A DNA stretch of 64,000 nucleotides from Agapanthus africanus (Eukaryota; Streptophyta; Magnoliopsida; Asparagales; Amaryllidaceae): contig JASDDO010000006.1 in assembly GCA_030015575.1 (NCBI GenBank), positions 106,694,045 to 106,758,044 on the forward strand. The letters run 5' to 3'. This document shows positions 12,518 through 23,665 of the stretch, in pieces. The notes under the pieces were generated by a model, which ran no database searches, was not told the origin of the DNA, and saw only the letters and a program-made list of their open reading frames with translations. Numbering within the stretch: position 1 is the stretch's first letter; the number at the start of each line of letters is the position of its first letter. The position numbers and the translations under genes were made by a program.

Positions 12518-13271
12518 GACGTTCAGAGGAGTGTACTCGTGAAACCTCGGAGAATAGGGTTTCGAACGATCGGTCTTCTTCTTCTCTTCTCGGTCCCGTT
12601 TCTTTCGGTTTGTCCGGTCTCCATGGGGAAAGTTAGCATTCACCTCAGACTCAAATTGGATTTCCCGTTCGGTCCAGACTTTTACCTTGGCCATGGTCTT
12701 AGGTTGCGTCAATGCAAAAGTGTACAGCCACTCTTTGTGCCTAAGACCGTATCTCAAGGCGGTGATGACCGTCTCGTCCCGATGCTCGGATACTTCTAGG
12801 AGAACGTTGTAGAACTGGGTGATATAGCCCTTGAAAGATTCTTTGTCCTCACTCTTGATGGTGAATAGGTAGTCAAACGACCTCTTTTGTTGTCGGTTGT
12901 CAACGAAGTGGTTGAGGAACTGAGTAGCCAACTCGTCGAAAGTTGATATTGAGCACGGAGTCAGGCCGCGGAACCAGTCTCGTCCGGCCCGGATGAGAGT
13001 AGTAAGGAAGGCTCGGCACTAAGCCGCATCCGAGTTATCTTGAAAGCTCATGCCCGCGGTGAACGAGTCCAAGTGGTCTTTCGGGTTAGACTTCCCGTCA
13101 AAGAGAGCCACTTTGGGCGGTTTACTCCGGGATAAGACCCGCTCCCCCAGTAACTGCTCAGTGAAGAGCTTCGTGAGAGAGTCCGCCAAGTATTTTGCCG
13201 ACGCGCCGGGCGAACGGGTGGTGAGCCGCTTGTCTTCGATCTTCTTCTCGAGGACCTCGATTCGCTGCTAG
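12518..13271 (-). pseudogene. Ty3/Gypsy gag, central part
   Basis: The minus-strand product contains KILGGLS-type and KPPKVALFDGKSNPKDHLDSF near 13080, then AFLTTLIRAGRDWFRGL, then ELATQFLNHFVDNRQQKRS and IQFESEVNANFPHGDR. This is the plant retrotransposon gag domain (Retrotrans_gag type). A stop precedes CRAFLTTL near 13021, and the frame is cut at 12518 by the LARD insertion and at 13271 by the Copia insertion. It continues in 235-781. The N-terminal part is at 23666-24262. Confidence 0.85.
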
Positions 13272-15357
13272 TGTAAGTCCACGTTGCGACCCCCGGTTCT
13301 TACGGGGAGGCGGAAACGGTATAAAAATCAAATTTTTAGCGCATGGGGCAACATGGACTAACAAAGTCGGGATCTTTTCTAAACTAAACTAGCAAACATG
13401 CAAAGGAGAGTTAACTACTCGGCAAAGTGGTTATACCTAACTTGAACTCCTTCTTCTTGAAACCTAGTAGAGGTTGATGGTTCTCTTCTCGTCGCCTTCT
13501 TCCGTCGAAGATGGATCCACCTGAGGGTTCAACCTTCGGGCTCTTTCTCGAACTTGGAGAGAACTAGAATCTTCGGCTTGCTAAACCTTTGATCCTAGAG
13601 TGAGTAGAGAGTGTCTTTGGGGTGTTTTTCTTTTAAGGAGAGGGATTTTCAACACATGAGAAGGATTCTCCTTTAGCTAGAGGAAGAAGAAGATGAAGTG
13701 AGGAGAGAGAAGCCAAATGATAGAATGAGCTCTTTTCTTTTTTTGCAACCATAACATAAAGCAAAAGAATTATCAAATTAATAATAATAATGAAAATGAA
13801 AAGGTTGATGGAAGGTTTAGGAATGACCATTATCATTTCAAACATTAAATGAATTTGCTAGAATCAAAGAGCATCTTTCTTTTGTAATGATGATGGTCAA
13901 AACTTCAACCATGGTCAACAAGTCAACCATGGTCAACAAGTCAACAAAAAAACCAACCATGACACAATTTCATTTTATTAATATTATTAATTGATATAAC
14001 ATAAATCCATTAGGGTTTGGAAAAAGACGACTGTCAACTGTGCATACGCACCCGTTCCGAAACCCTAATGAAAGTCTTCTTCCTCCTCCTCAAATAACTG
14101 TGCATACACACCTGCATTCTTGTTCCGAGGAACATGAATACTGAGAGATAAAAGCAACCCCAAAACATATACCAGTATCTGACTCAAACCAGAGCCAGCC
14201 AGTAAGATCCGTCCGGACTCCAAACGTGCACAAGTGCGCGGATGAGAACGAACCCTGTCGCAAAACCATGCGACCTCTACTCTGTTTTGCCCAGAGGCGA
14301 ATACCCTCTGTGTGGGACTCTAAAGACTCGACACTACGCTGGCAGTGGGTTTAACCACAGACCGCAAGCGGCACTAGCTGTGCGTAACGGTCCCCAGGTA
14401 GATGCCGACAAGAAGGCTGACGAGGTGAAACCCCATCTGAACTCCTACTGAGTCTGAATGTGACAGTCTCCGTACAGTCCGGTCTGTTCGTCTAATACAT
14501 CGCATGTCGGGCCTAGGGGGCGGTAAAACGTCAGTCCCCTAATAGCGGTACAAGTCGTGTCGGAGTGAAGCCCAAAACACCCTGAGATAACACTGGAAGC
14601 CTACCAGTATATGTCGCTTGCCCTGGCCAGGGACTACTCGTGTAATGGCTCTCCTAGACACAGCGCGATGTCAACCCCCAATACCGGGAGAGACGAATCC
14701 TGTCTAACCGTCACTGCTTCCAAGTGCTTCGGGACTGTACCCAACTACTACCCGTTTGCACGACTCCTTTGAGCCGTGATAGGGTAGTAATCAAAGTACA
14801 GTGGGAACACACTCGAGGCGAAGTGACAGTGTCAAGTCAGCAGACTAAGCTGTACTCATGTCACCTGGGAACTGATAACTGGCGATAGGTATAATACCAT
14901 CCTGTCAGTTCCCGACGAGTCCTGTCCAGTGTACTCGTAACCCAACGAGCATCCGTATACTATCTCCAGTACGACGTACTGATGGCTGTGGGACAGACCA
15001 TCTCCCACACTGGGATGAGAAGCGCATACGCTAGTCTACTCCGGAGTATCGATGCCCTGTCTCGATAGTCCTGCGTCTAGGGACCTGTATAAGGATGTGC
15101 TTATAGATTACCCAGCCCCCACTAGTGTGACTGCCATCACAACGCTGGTACTCAAGCAAAGATCCTAAGGGCTCCACTAATGCGTATAAGTGATATACTG
15201 AAATAAACACAAGTACACATTGAAGTAGAAACAAACCAAGTAGCATACAACAATATTGAGCAAGATTGTTTATACAAGGTGAATATCCCAAGCTTCCATT
15301 AAGTAATATACAAACTAGTATGATACAGTAATGGCCTCTAGGGCATATACACTAACA
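13272..15357 (-). repeat. 3' LTR of the Copia element
   Basis: On the plus strand it starts TGTAAGTCCACGTTGCGACC and ends ATACACTAACA. It is 2086 bp, like its partner. It includes two copies of AACTGTGCATACRCACC near 14035 and 14096 and a repeated CAACCATGGTCAACAAGTC near 13910. It contains no coding sequence. Confidence 0.93.
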
Positions 15358-15371
15358 ATCTCCCACTTGCA
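15358..15371 (-). promoter_or_regulatory. Polypurine tract of the Copia element
   Basis: The minus strand reads GTGCAAGTGGGAGAT directly before the 3' LTR. AAGTGGGAGAT is the usual Copia polypurine tract shape. The pol stop codon is just upstream. Confidence 0.85.
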
Positions 15372-17501
15372 CTAAGGCCATGTACTGGCGTATCGAAGAC
15401 CTATCATCTCGATCAGCCGCTCGAACTGAGTCTGGGGTAAGGCCTTGGTGAATGGATCTGCAGTGTTTTCTTCTGAAGCAACCCTCCGAACCTCGATCTC
15501 CTTGCGATCCACGATCTCCCTGATCAGGTGATACCGCCTTAAGATGTGCCTGGATTTCTGATGGGACCTGGGTTCCTTCGCTAAAGCTATAGCCCCGTTG
15601 TTGTCGCAATACAGAGGTATTGGGTCAACAATGGACGGAACCACCTGAAGTTCTTTCAAGAACTTCCTCATCCAGACAGCTTCTTTTGCGGCATCAGATG
15701 CAGCAATGTATTCCGCTTCCATAGTCGAGTCTGCAACGGTTTCCTGTTTGGAGCTCTTCCAACACACTGCCCCTCCATTGAGGGTAAAGACGAAACCCGA
15801 CATGGACTTGGAATCATCCTTGTCACTCTGGAAGCTGGAGTCAGCAAAGGCCTCGATCTGGAGGTCTTTTCCGCCATACACCAAGAACATCTCCTTAGTC
15901 CTTCTCAGGTACTTGAGAATGTTCTTTACCGCTATCCAGTGTTTCTCCCCAGGGTTTGACTGATACCGGCTTACCACACTCAGTGCATAAGCTACATCCG
16001 GTCTGGTACACAACATCACATACATTATAGAGCCTACCGCAGAAGCGTAGGGTATAATAGACATGCGATCCCTCTCCAAATCAGTCTTGGGAGACATCTC
16101 TTTAGAGAGGGTGATCCCGTGACAAGCCGGTAGGTTACCGCGCTTGGAATCTTCCATACTGAATCTTTTCACTATGGTGTCGATGTACCTGGACTGAGAA
16201 AGTCCTAATATCCTCTTGGATCTATCACGATGGATCCGGATCCCCAGGATGTATGAGGCATCACCCAGGTCTTTCATGGAGAACCTGTGTGACAAGAATC
16301 CCTTGACAGATTGTAGCATAGGAATGTCATTTCCTATTAAGATAATGTCATCCACGTATAAAACGAGGAATACTACAGTTCTCGCTACAAATCTACTATA
16401 GATGCATGGTTCATCTGGATTTTTGATAAAGCCAAATTCCTTGACCGTCTCATCAAAACAGATGTTCCAACTCCGCGATGCCTGCTTTAGTCCATAGATG
16501 GACTTAAGCAACTTGCACACTTTTCCGCTGCTCCCACTCTGAATGAAACCCTCTGGCTGATCCATATAGACACACTCCTCTAAATTTCCATTTAGAAAAG
16601 CGGTCTTTACGTCCATCTGCCAAATCTCATAATCGTGGAAGGCAGCAATGGCAAGAAGGATCCGAATGGATTTCAGCATAGCCACTGGAGAAAAGGTTTC
16701 GTCATAGTCCAAGCCAGGTCTTTGACGGAAACCCTTTGCTACAAGTCTAGCTTTATAGGTCTCAACCTGCCCATCTACACCAATCTTCCTTTTGAAGATC
16801 CACTTGCATCCTACGGGTTTTACCCCGTCTGGAGCAATGTCCAACGTCCATACTTTGTTGGTGTACATGGACTCCATTTCGGTCCGCATTGCATCCAGCC
16901 ATTTTACCGAGTCAACGCTCTGAACGGCCTGCTGGAAGCTAGTAGGCTCATCATAATCTATGATGCAATCCTCTCTATCCCCGTCTATGAGAAAACCGTA
17001 GTATCTCTCGGGCGGATGAGACTGCCTACTACTCCTGCGGAGCGGCGTAGGAATGTCCTGTTCTTTCAAACCCTCTGGTTCCTCTAAGCTTTCAGTAATG
17101 GTTTGTGGTTCTGGAATTTCTTCCAGTTCTACTGTGCTCCCACTTATCTGGTTTTCCAAAAACTCAGTTTCCAAGAAGTAGGCATGACGAGAAACAAGAA
17201 CTTTTTGTTCCTCTTCGCAGTAGAAGAAATATCCCTTGGAGTTCTTTGGATATCCCACGAACTTGCACTGTACTGAGCGTGCCTCGAGCTTGTCCGCATG
17301 CTGCTTTTTAACAAAAGCTGGACATCCCCATGTCTTAATGTGCTTAAGATAGGGTCTCTTCCCACTCCACATCTCATATGGTGTAGTAGGCACAGTCTTA
17401 GTAGGAACTCGGTTCAAAAGGTACGCAGCTGATTCTAGCGCATACCCCCAGAATGATCGCGGTAACTCAGCGTTGCTCATCATGGACCGTACCATATCCA
17501 A
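15372..17501 (-). CDS. Copia pol: integrase C-terminus, reverse transcriptase, RNase H
   Basis: The open frame has 709 codons and is the second half of the Copia polyprotein. It starts inside the integrase (RSFWGYALESAAYLLNRVPT), passes a Ser/Pro linker (RRSSRQSHPPERYYGF) and then the reverse transcriptase with MDVKTAFLNG and the catalytic LYVDDIIL at about residue 380. The C-terminal RNase H shows ADSTMEAEYIAASDA and YCDNNGAIALAKEPRSHQ near residue 620. The ATG used here is internal. The natural frame comes from upstream and is cut by one TGA between RRN and TLLDMVRS (near 17505). The product would copy the element RNA into DNA in virus-like particles. The frame reaches the polypurine tract, so the C-terminus is complete. 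Confidence 0.9.
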   Translation of the reverse strand: MDMVRSMMSNAELPRSFWGYALESAAYLLNRVPTKTVPTTPYEMWSGKRPYLKHIKTWGCPAFVKKQHADKLEARSVQCKFVGYPKNSKGYFFYCEEEQKVLVSRHAYFLETEFLENQISGSTVELEEIPEPQTITESLEEPEGLKEQDIPTPLRRSSRQSHPPERYYGFLIDGDREDCIIDYDEPTSFQQAVQSVDSVKWLDAMRTEMESMYTNKVWTLDIAPDGVKPVGCKWIFKRKIGVDGQVETYKARLVAKGFRQRPGLDYDETFSPVAMLKSIRILLAIAAFHDYEIWQMDVKTAFLNGNLEECVYMDQPEGFIQSGSSGKVCKLLKSIYGLKQASRSWNICFDETVKEFGFIKNPDEPCIYSRFVARTVVFLVLYVDDIILIGNDIPMLQSVKGFLSHRFSMKDLGDASYILGIRIHRDRSKRILGLSQSRYIDTIVKRFSMEDSKRGNLPACHGITLSKEMSPKTDLERDRMSIIPYASAVGSIMYVMLCTRPDVAYALSVVSRYQSNPGEKHWIAVKNILKYLRRTKEMFLVYGGKDLQIEAFADSSFQSDKDDSKSMSGFVFTLNGGAVCWKSSKQETVADSTMEAEYIAASDAAKEAVWMRKFLKELQVVPSIVDPIPLYCDNNGAIALAKEPRSHQKSRHILRRYHLIREIVDRKEIEVRRVASEENTADPFTKALPQTQFERLIEMIGLRYASTWP

Positions 17502-17507
17502 TAGGGT

Positions 17508-18458
17508 TCAGTTCCGTCTCTCCGATACACCGTTGTGTTGCGGAGTGTATGGAGGAGTAAGCTGAGAGAGAATTCCGTTCTCTTTTAAATAATTCAGGAA
17601 CTCGGCACTTAAGTATTCTCCACCTCGATCCGATCTTAGAATCTTGATACTTTTGCCGGTCTGTTTCTCTACTTCATTCTTATATTCCTGGAACTTTTCA
17701 AAGGCTTCGGACTTATGTTTCATTAAGAAGACATAACCGTACCTTGAAAAATCATCCGTAAAAGTAATGAAGTAAGAGTAACCGCTTCGCGCATGTGTAG
17801 ACATTGGACCGCACACGTCGCTGTGTACGAGTCCCAAGAGCTCGCTCGCTCTTTCTCCGTGTCCAGTGAACGGAGTCTTTGTCATCTTTCCCATGAGACA
17901 AGATTCACAAGTGGCATAAGACTGATACTCGAACGGATCCAAGTATCCTTCTTTATGTAACTTAGTCAACCGTGTCTCATTGATGTGACCCAGTCTACAA
18001 TGCCATAAGAAAACCTGATTAATATCTGGAGACTTTCTTTTGTGTGTATTCTGGACATTGAAAATCTGTGGTTGGTTTAATACGTATATACCATTGCTCA
18101 GTGTACCTGACCCAATCAGAACTTGATTAAGGTGAATGTTTACAACATTACTTACAAACGCAAATTCATAACCTTCTTTAGAAACCAAAGATACAGAAAT
18201 GATATTACAAGTTGCGTTGGGTACAAAAAAGCAATTACGCAGAACCAAAACATGCCCATCTGTCATTCCCAGGTGATAGTCCCCCACGGCTTTAGCATCC
18301 ATGCTAGCTCCGTTTGCAACTCTGAGGGTCATGTCACCTGCCTTCAAAAACCTACGGTTTCTCAACGCCTGCAAAGAATTACAGATATGAGATCCTGATC
18401 CGGTATCCAATACCCAGGAAGTAGAGTTTATAGAAAGACAGTTTTCAATAACATACAC
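17508..18458 (-). CDS. Copia pol: aspartic protease and integrase
   Basis: This open frame of 316 codons carries the protease active site [12 protein letters not shown] at about residues 16-27 and a pre-integrase zinc region ([33 protein letters not shown]). The integrase core follows with the three acidic residues in [17 protein letters not shown] and [10 protein letters not shown]. All catalytic residues seem present. The frame closes at a TGA straight after RRN, in the position of an Arg codon in relatives, and resumes without shift in the next frame. Upstream it is open back to a TAG that follows the gag zinc knuckle (18480). It is therefore one frame with two point stops. Confidence 0.9.
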   Translation of the reverse strand: MYVIENCLSINSTSWVLDTGSGSHICNSLQALRNRRFLKAGDMTLRVANGASMDAKAVGDYHLGMTDGHVLVLRNCFFVPNATCNIISVSLVSKEGYEFAFVSNVVNIHLNQVLIGSGTLSNGIYVLNQPQIFNVQNTHKRKSPDINQVFLWHCRLGHINETRLTKLHKEGYLDPFEYQSYATCESCLMGKMTKTPFTGHGERASELLGLVHSDVCGPMSTHARSGYSYFITFTDDFSRYGYVFLMKHKSEAFEKFQEYKNEVEKQTGKSIKILRSDRGGEYLSAEFLNYLKENGILSQLTPPYTPQHNGVSERRN

Positions 18459-18479
18459 ACCTGAAGCTGAAGCCGCAAC

Positions 18480-19340
18480 CTACTTCAGTTCCTGTGTCCT
18501 GGCCTTCCAAGCCCTGCAATCTTTCTTCCAGTGTCCACTCTTATGACAATAGAAGCATTCCTCCTTTCCCACAAGCTTCCCCGCAATCATTGTTGCCTTT
18601 TCCTTTCCCTTCGTACCCACTTTACTAACACCGCCTCTTGGTTTGGCGGGGGCTTTCTTCCTCTTTCCCTTGGCTTTCGCCTTGGACCTAGAGGAAGAAG
18701 ATCCTCCTACAAACAAAGCGGGTATTTCCCTACCTTTCTGTAGGGTGCCCTCTGCGCTCCTCAGCATGTTGAGGAGTTCTGAAAGTTCAACTTCCTTTTC
18801 TTGCAAGTTGAAGTTCAGTATAAATTGGGCGTAAGTGGATGGAAGGGACTGGAGAATTAAATCCGTATAGAGTTCACTTTCCAACGTGGTCCCAAGTTCC
18901 GCGAGCTCCTCAATATAGCCAATCATCTTAAGCACGTGGTCCGCTACCGATGATCCGACGGCCAACTTTGCCGAAAACAACTTCTTCGACACTTCGTATC
19001 TTGCGATACGAGACTGCTCTCCATACAGTTCTTTTGTATGAAGAAATATGGATTCCAAATCCATATTCTCGTGCCTCCTCTGATGTTCATTGTCCATCGA
19101 GGCAAGTACGAGGCACCTGGCCTTCGCGCTATCAATCTCCCAGGTCTTACGGATTTCCTTATCCACGACGCTGGAGGTGGGACTTGGGACGGGGGGAGCT
19201 TTGGTGGTAAGAAGATACCCCAGCTTGTCGTAAGTGATTTCCATCTTGACATTCCTGAGCCAATCTTTGTAGTTTGGCCCTGTCAATATATTTTTATCTA
19301 GAAGTAACTTAAGTCCAGTCATGTTGATTGGTCGCTGCAA
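18480..19340 (-). CDS. Copia gag (UBN2-type, CCHC zinc knuckle)
   Basis: The 286-codon frame starts MQRPINMTGLKLLLDKNILT, a typical Copia gag start, at the left side of a long leader. A UBN2-like capsid region spans about residues 15-215. It is followed by a basic, Ser/Lys-rich stretch (SSSRSKAKAKGKRKKAPAKP) and the knuckle CFYCHKSGHWKKDC near residues 262-275 that binds RNA. The gag forms the particle that packages the element RNA. The frame ends at TAG after QELK, and the same frame continues as [12 protein letters not shown] into the protease. That stop could be a lesion or a gag-pol boundary. Confidence 0.9.
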   Translation of the reverse strand: MQRPINMTGLKLLLDKNILTGPNYKDWLRNVKMEITYDKLGYLLTTKAPPVPSPTSSVVDKEIRKTWEIDSAKARCLVLASMDNEHQRRHENMDLESIFLHTKELYGEQSRIARYEVSKKLFSAKLAVGSSVADHVLKMIGYIEELAELGTTLESELYTDLILQSLPSTYAQFILNFNLQEKEVELSELLNMLRSAEGTLQKGREIPALFVGGSSSSRSKAKAKGKRKKAPAKPRGGVSKVGTKGKEKATMIAGKLVGKEECFYCHKSGHWKKDCRAWKARTQELK

Positions 19341-21163
19341 TTAGGAGAGAGAGAAGAAACACTTTAGCACGATGCTCTTGCAAGTTTAGAGTGGTTTTTA
19401 ATTTGTCTAAACAGGATGGCTCCCACTGTCTCTCGAATCCCTCCTCAAACCATAAAGGAAGAATTAGTCGGGATCAATCCCACCGCACAATACTTGCTTA
19501 ACCGTTCAGCCAGGCCAGTGTCGGTACTTCGAGGGAGGTTTTCCAACGCTTTCGCGAAGTTCCTTAATTAAATAACCTCTTTTCCCTGGGGGCGTAGCCC
19601 CGCTAACACCTTTCTAGGCACCTACTAGGTTTATAGCATTGATCGTTTAGTGAGAAATTTCCCGAGGAGTAGCATATACTCACAGTAGGATCGAGATCCA
19701 AATATCATCGCGTGACGAAACTGAAGGAATCCTACCAGAATCATCACACTCCAAATGGTATGCAAATCTAGCAAGTTTCAGTACTTATGAAACTCCCGAT
19801 GTGGATTTCTGCCCCATGCTCTTATGACCTTGACTTTGGCCAACAAATCATAAGTCACATGTCAAGTTCTACCCGTCGTTCTCCAGGTTAATTTGAATCC
19901 ACCCGTACCTACCCTTGACTTTGGCCAACAAGGCAGTACGACTGTTCCAAACCAACGCATCTATCTATGCTGCACATGAATACCCAATAGCTACCAATCA
20001 CTATGCCTTGACTTTGGCCAACAAACACAGCTTGAATACTATTGACTATTCATGTGAAACGACGGAGGGCTACGAATGGTTTTGGCGAAACCGTGAACGT
20101 AGTGAACTTGATATAATCGATGGAACGAGATAGCTTTTAGAAGGAGTGGCTCAAGCTCCGCATTTAAAAGTTAGTTTTGAAAAGAACCGAGTGGTTTTTC
20201 GAAAGTGTTCCAATGACTTTAGCTTGGTTTATTATCTTGCATCAGTTCTTTTAATGCGTGATATTCTTGCATTAGTTCTTTTAATGCGTCCCATCATTTA
20301 AAACCTACCATTGCAGAAAACAACCAAAATATGACGTACGCTTATGCCATTCGCATTCGCCACGGGGCCCCGTCATCACCCGTTAGGTTACTTAACTAAC
20401 GACAGAGCGGGGGCTGGGCTAGCGCGGCTGTAAAACATAAGCAACGCCTAAATAGTTATAAATATAGCAATGATAGACATTACAGATCACAGATGAATAC
20501 ATTGGATATACTAGGAATCCGCAATCCGTTCGAGCCTGCAACGAAAAGCGGATTACACGGTCGCGGTGAATAGCCAATACCCCACCCAAGACCCCTACGG
20601 GTGCGGCAAACTACCCGCCAAGTACTCGGCAGTTTGTGCACCCCTCTATGGGTCTATCCTAGGAGCAAAAACAGTAAAAAGAATTATACAATGACGGCTA
20701 CAACCCCGACCCGGTTGTGCGGCCAAACAAATAATAATATTACATCAATTTACATTTACAATGAATGAAAGAAAAACAAAAGCTCATCTCACATCCACCC
20801 CGGCTATTCACCCGCGACAGTCCAACACATTCATATACACATTCCAATATCAAACACAGATCACAGAGATGTATAACCCCGACTAATCGACTTATAGCGA
20901 TTAGCCGACGTTCAATACATTCAAACATCACAGATATAACCAATATAGTCCAAGTGTAGTGAAGTTCGGAAAAAAATACGGAATTATAGGCCCCCAAAAA
21001 CAAATTTCTATTCTGGAAAATCTGGGCACATATAATATATCTTAAAAATCCTAAAACCCTACCAGAAGAACACTGCACAAAACCCGATCACGAGAGGACC
21101 CTAAACGGCTGCGGTTCCGAACTTCGTTACACTTCACTACCAAGCTAGTTTAAGTTTAGTTAG
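19341..21163 (-). other. Untranslated leader of the Copia element
   Basis: This is 1.8 kb between the 5' LTR/primer site and the gag start, with no recognisable protein. It contains three copies of CTTGACTTTGGCCAACAA (19829, 19914, 20007) and a short duplication around TTCTTTTAATGCGT (20247 and 20277). Long leaders with packaging signals are known in BARE/Angela elements. Confidence 0.75.
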
Positions 21164-21175
21164 GCTCTGATACCA
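21164..21175 (-). promoter_or_regulatory. Primer binding site of the Copia element
   Basis: The minus strand reads TGGTATCAGAGC, one base from the 5' LTR, and matches the initiator methionine tRNA 3' end. Confidence 0.9.
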
Positions 21176-21176
21176 C

Positions 21177-23262
21177 TGTAAGTCCACGTTGCGACCCCCG
21201 GTTCTTACGGGGAGGCGGAAACGGTATAAAAATCAAATTTTTAGCGCATGGGGCAACATGGACTAACAAAGTCGGGATCTTTTCTAAACTAAACTAGCAA
21301 ACATGCAAAGGAGAGTTAACTACTCGGCAAAGTGGTTATACCTAACTTGAACTCCTTCTTCTTGAAACCTAGTAGAGGTTGATGGTTCTCTTCTCGTCGC
21401 CTTCTTCCGTCGAAGATGGATCCACCTGAGGGTTCAACCTTCGGGCTCTTTCTCGAACTTGGAGAGAACTAGAATCTTTGGCTTGCTAAACCTTTGATCC
21501 TAGAGTGAGTAGAGAGTGTCTTTGAGGTGTTTTTCTTTTAAGGAGAGGGATTTTCAACACATGAGAAGGATTCTCCTTTAGCTAGAGGAAGAAGAAGATG
21601 AAGTGAGGAGAGAGAAGCCAAATGATAGAATGAGCTCTTTTCTTTTTTTGCAACCATAACATAAAGCAAAAGAATTATCAAATTAATAATAATAATGAAA
21701 ATGAAAAGGTTGATGGAAGGTTTAGGAATGACCATTATCATTTCAAATATTAAATGAATTTGCTAGAATCAAAGAGCATCTTTCTTTTGTAATGATGATG
21801 GTCAAAACTTCAACCATGGTCAACAAGTCAACCATGGTCAACAAGTCAACAAAAAAACCAACCATGACACAATTTCATTTTATTAATATTATTAATTGAT
21901 ATAACATAAATCCATTAGGGTTTGGAAAAAGACGACTGTCAACTGTGCATACGCACCCGTTCCGAAACCCTAATGAAAGTCCTCTTCCTCCTCCTCAAAT
22001 AACTGTGCATACACACCTGCATTCTTGTTTCGAGGAACATGAATACTGAGAGATAAAAGCAACCCCAAAACATATACCAGTATCTGACTCAAACCAGAGC
22101 CAGCCAGTAAGATCCGTCCGGACTCCAAACGTGCACAAGTGCGCGGATGAGAACGAACCCTGTCGCAAAACCATGCGACCTCTACTCTGTTTTGCCCAGA
22201 GGCGAATACCCTCTGTGTGGGACTCTAAAGACTCGACACTACGCTGGCAGTGGGTTTAACCACAGACCGCAAGCGGCACTAGCTGTGCGTAACGGTCCCC
22301 AGGTAGATGCCGACAAGAAGGCTGACGAGGTGAAACCCCATCTGAACTCCTACTGAGTCTGAATGTGACAGTCTCCGTACAGTCCGGTCTGTTCGTCTAA
22401 TACATCGCATGTCGGGCCTAGGGGGCGGTAAAACGTCAGTCCCCTAATAGCGGTACAAGTCGTGTCGGAGTGAAGCCCAAAACACCCTGAGATAACACTG
22501 GAAGCCTACCAGTATATGTCGCTTGCCCTGGCCAGGGACTACTCGTGTAATGGCTCTCCTAGACACAGCGCGATGTCAACCCCCAATACCGGGAGAGACG
22601 AATCCTGTCTAACCGTCACTGCCTCTAAGTGCTTCGGGACTGTACCCAACTACTACCCGTTTGCACGACTCCTTTGAGCCGTGGTAGGGTAGTAATCAAA
22701 GTACAGTGGGAACACACTCGAGGCGAAGTGACAGTGTCAAGTCAGCGGACTAAGCTGTACTCATGTCACCTGGGAACTGATAACTGACGATAGGTATAAT
22801 ACCATCCTGTCAGTTCCCGACGAGTCCTGTCCAGTGTACTCGTAACCCAACGAGCATCCGTATACTATCTCCAGTACGACGTACTGATGGCTGTGGGACA
22901 GACCATCTCCCACACTGGGATGAGAAGCGCATACGCTAGTCTACTCCGGAGTATCGATGCCCTGTCTCGATAGTCCTGCGACTAGGGACCTGTATAAGGA
23001 TGTGCTTATAGATTACCCAGCCCCCATTAGTGTGACTGCCATCACAACGCTGGTAATCAAGCAAAGATCCTAAGGGCTCCACTAATGCGTATAAGTGATA
23101 TACTGAAATAAACACAAGTACACATTGAAGTAGAAACAAACCAAGTAGCATACTACTATATTGAGCAAGATTGTTTATACAAGGTGAATATCCCAAGCTT
23201 CCATTAAGTAATATACAAACTAGTATGATACAGTAATGGCCTCTAGGGCATATACACTAACA
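21177..23262 (-). repeat. 5' LTR of the Copia element
   Basis: It is 2086 bp and starts and ends as the copy at 13272-15357. It should carry the promoter of the element, reading leftwards. The target duplication GCTAG follows at 23263-23267. Confidence 0.93.
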
Positions 23263-23267
23263 GCTAG

Positions 23268-23665
23268 TACCCTAAGGAATCTCCGTAATAAGAGTACCTG
23301 CTGTGACCCAACATCGAAGACACAGAAGTGATACACAGGGTCTACACTGCTCAGGGGAGTATCCCGGATTGGAGAAAACCCGTAGTGGAATTCCTCAAAG
23401 ATGGAATGCTCCCCAAGGACCGAACGGAAGCGCACAAGCTCCGCATGAAAGCTCGTCATTTTGTAATTTGTATAAAAAATCATACACACAACCTCTACTC
23501 AGATGTGTCGATTCCGACGAAAGTGAGTACGTTCTCCAAGAGATACACGAAGGAGTCCGAGGCACACATCAGGGGGCCAGCAATCTGATTCAAAAGACGC
23601 TGCTACAAGGCTATTATTGGCTGACTATCCACAATGATGCAGAAAAGCTCGTACGCTGCTACAGA
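23268..23665 (+). pseudogene. Ty3/Gypsy pol piece (RNase H tail and integrase zinc domain), inverted
   Basis: On the plus strand one frame gives SIPDWRKPVVEFLKDGMLPK and a second, after a shift near 23470, gives QPLLRCVDSDESEYVLQEIH, GTHQGASNLIQKTLLQGYYW and AEKLVRCY. This is the region between RNase H and the integrase HHCC domain of plant Gypsy elements, with the two His (EIHEG, GTHQG) and one Cys visible. It lies in the opposite orientation to the gag on both sides, so it is a rearranged or separately inserted piece. It breaks off near 23665, where minus-strand gag begins. Confidence 0.75.

Larger units (their letters stand above)
13272..23262 (-). mobile_element. Angela/BARE-like Ty1/Copia retrotransposon, nearly intact
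   Basis: Two LTRs of exactly 2086 bp (13272-15357 and 21177-23262) enclose a 5.8-kb interior with gag, protease, integrase, reverse transcriptase and RNase H in Copia order on the minus strand. The target duplication is GCTAG (13267-13271 and 23263-23267). Primer site and polypurine tract are in place. The LTR begins TGTTAGTGTATATGCCCTAG on the minus strand, which resembles the BARE-1/Angela LTR start. By eye I found about 15 single-base differences between the LTRs, so insertion is recent. Two in-frame stops interrupt an otherwise open polyprotein. It is inserted in the Gypsy gag. Confidence 0.95.

Noticed and set aside
14242..14451. 69-codon frame in the Copia LTR, identical at 22147-22356
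   Set aside because: It is within the LTR, present in both copies by duplication, and has no recognised domain.
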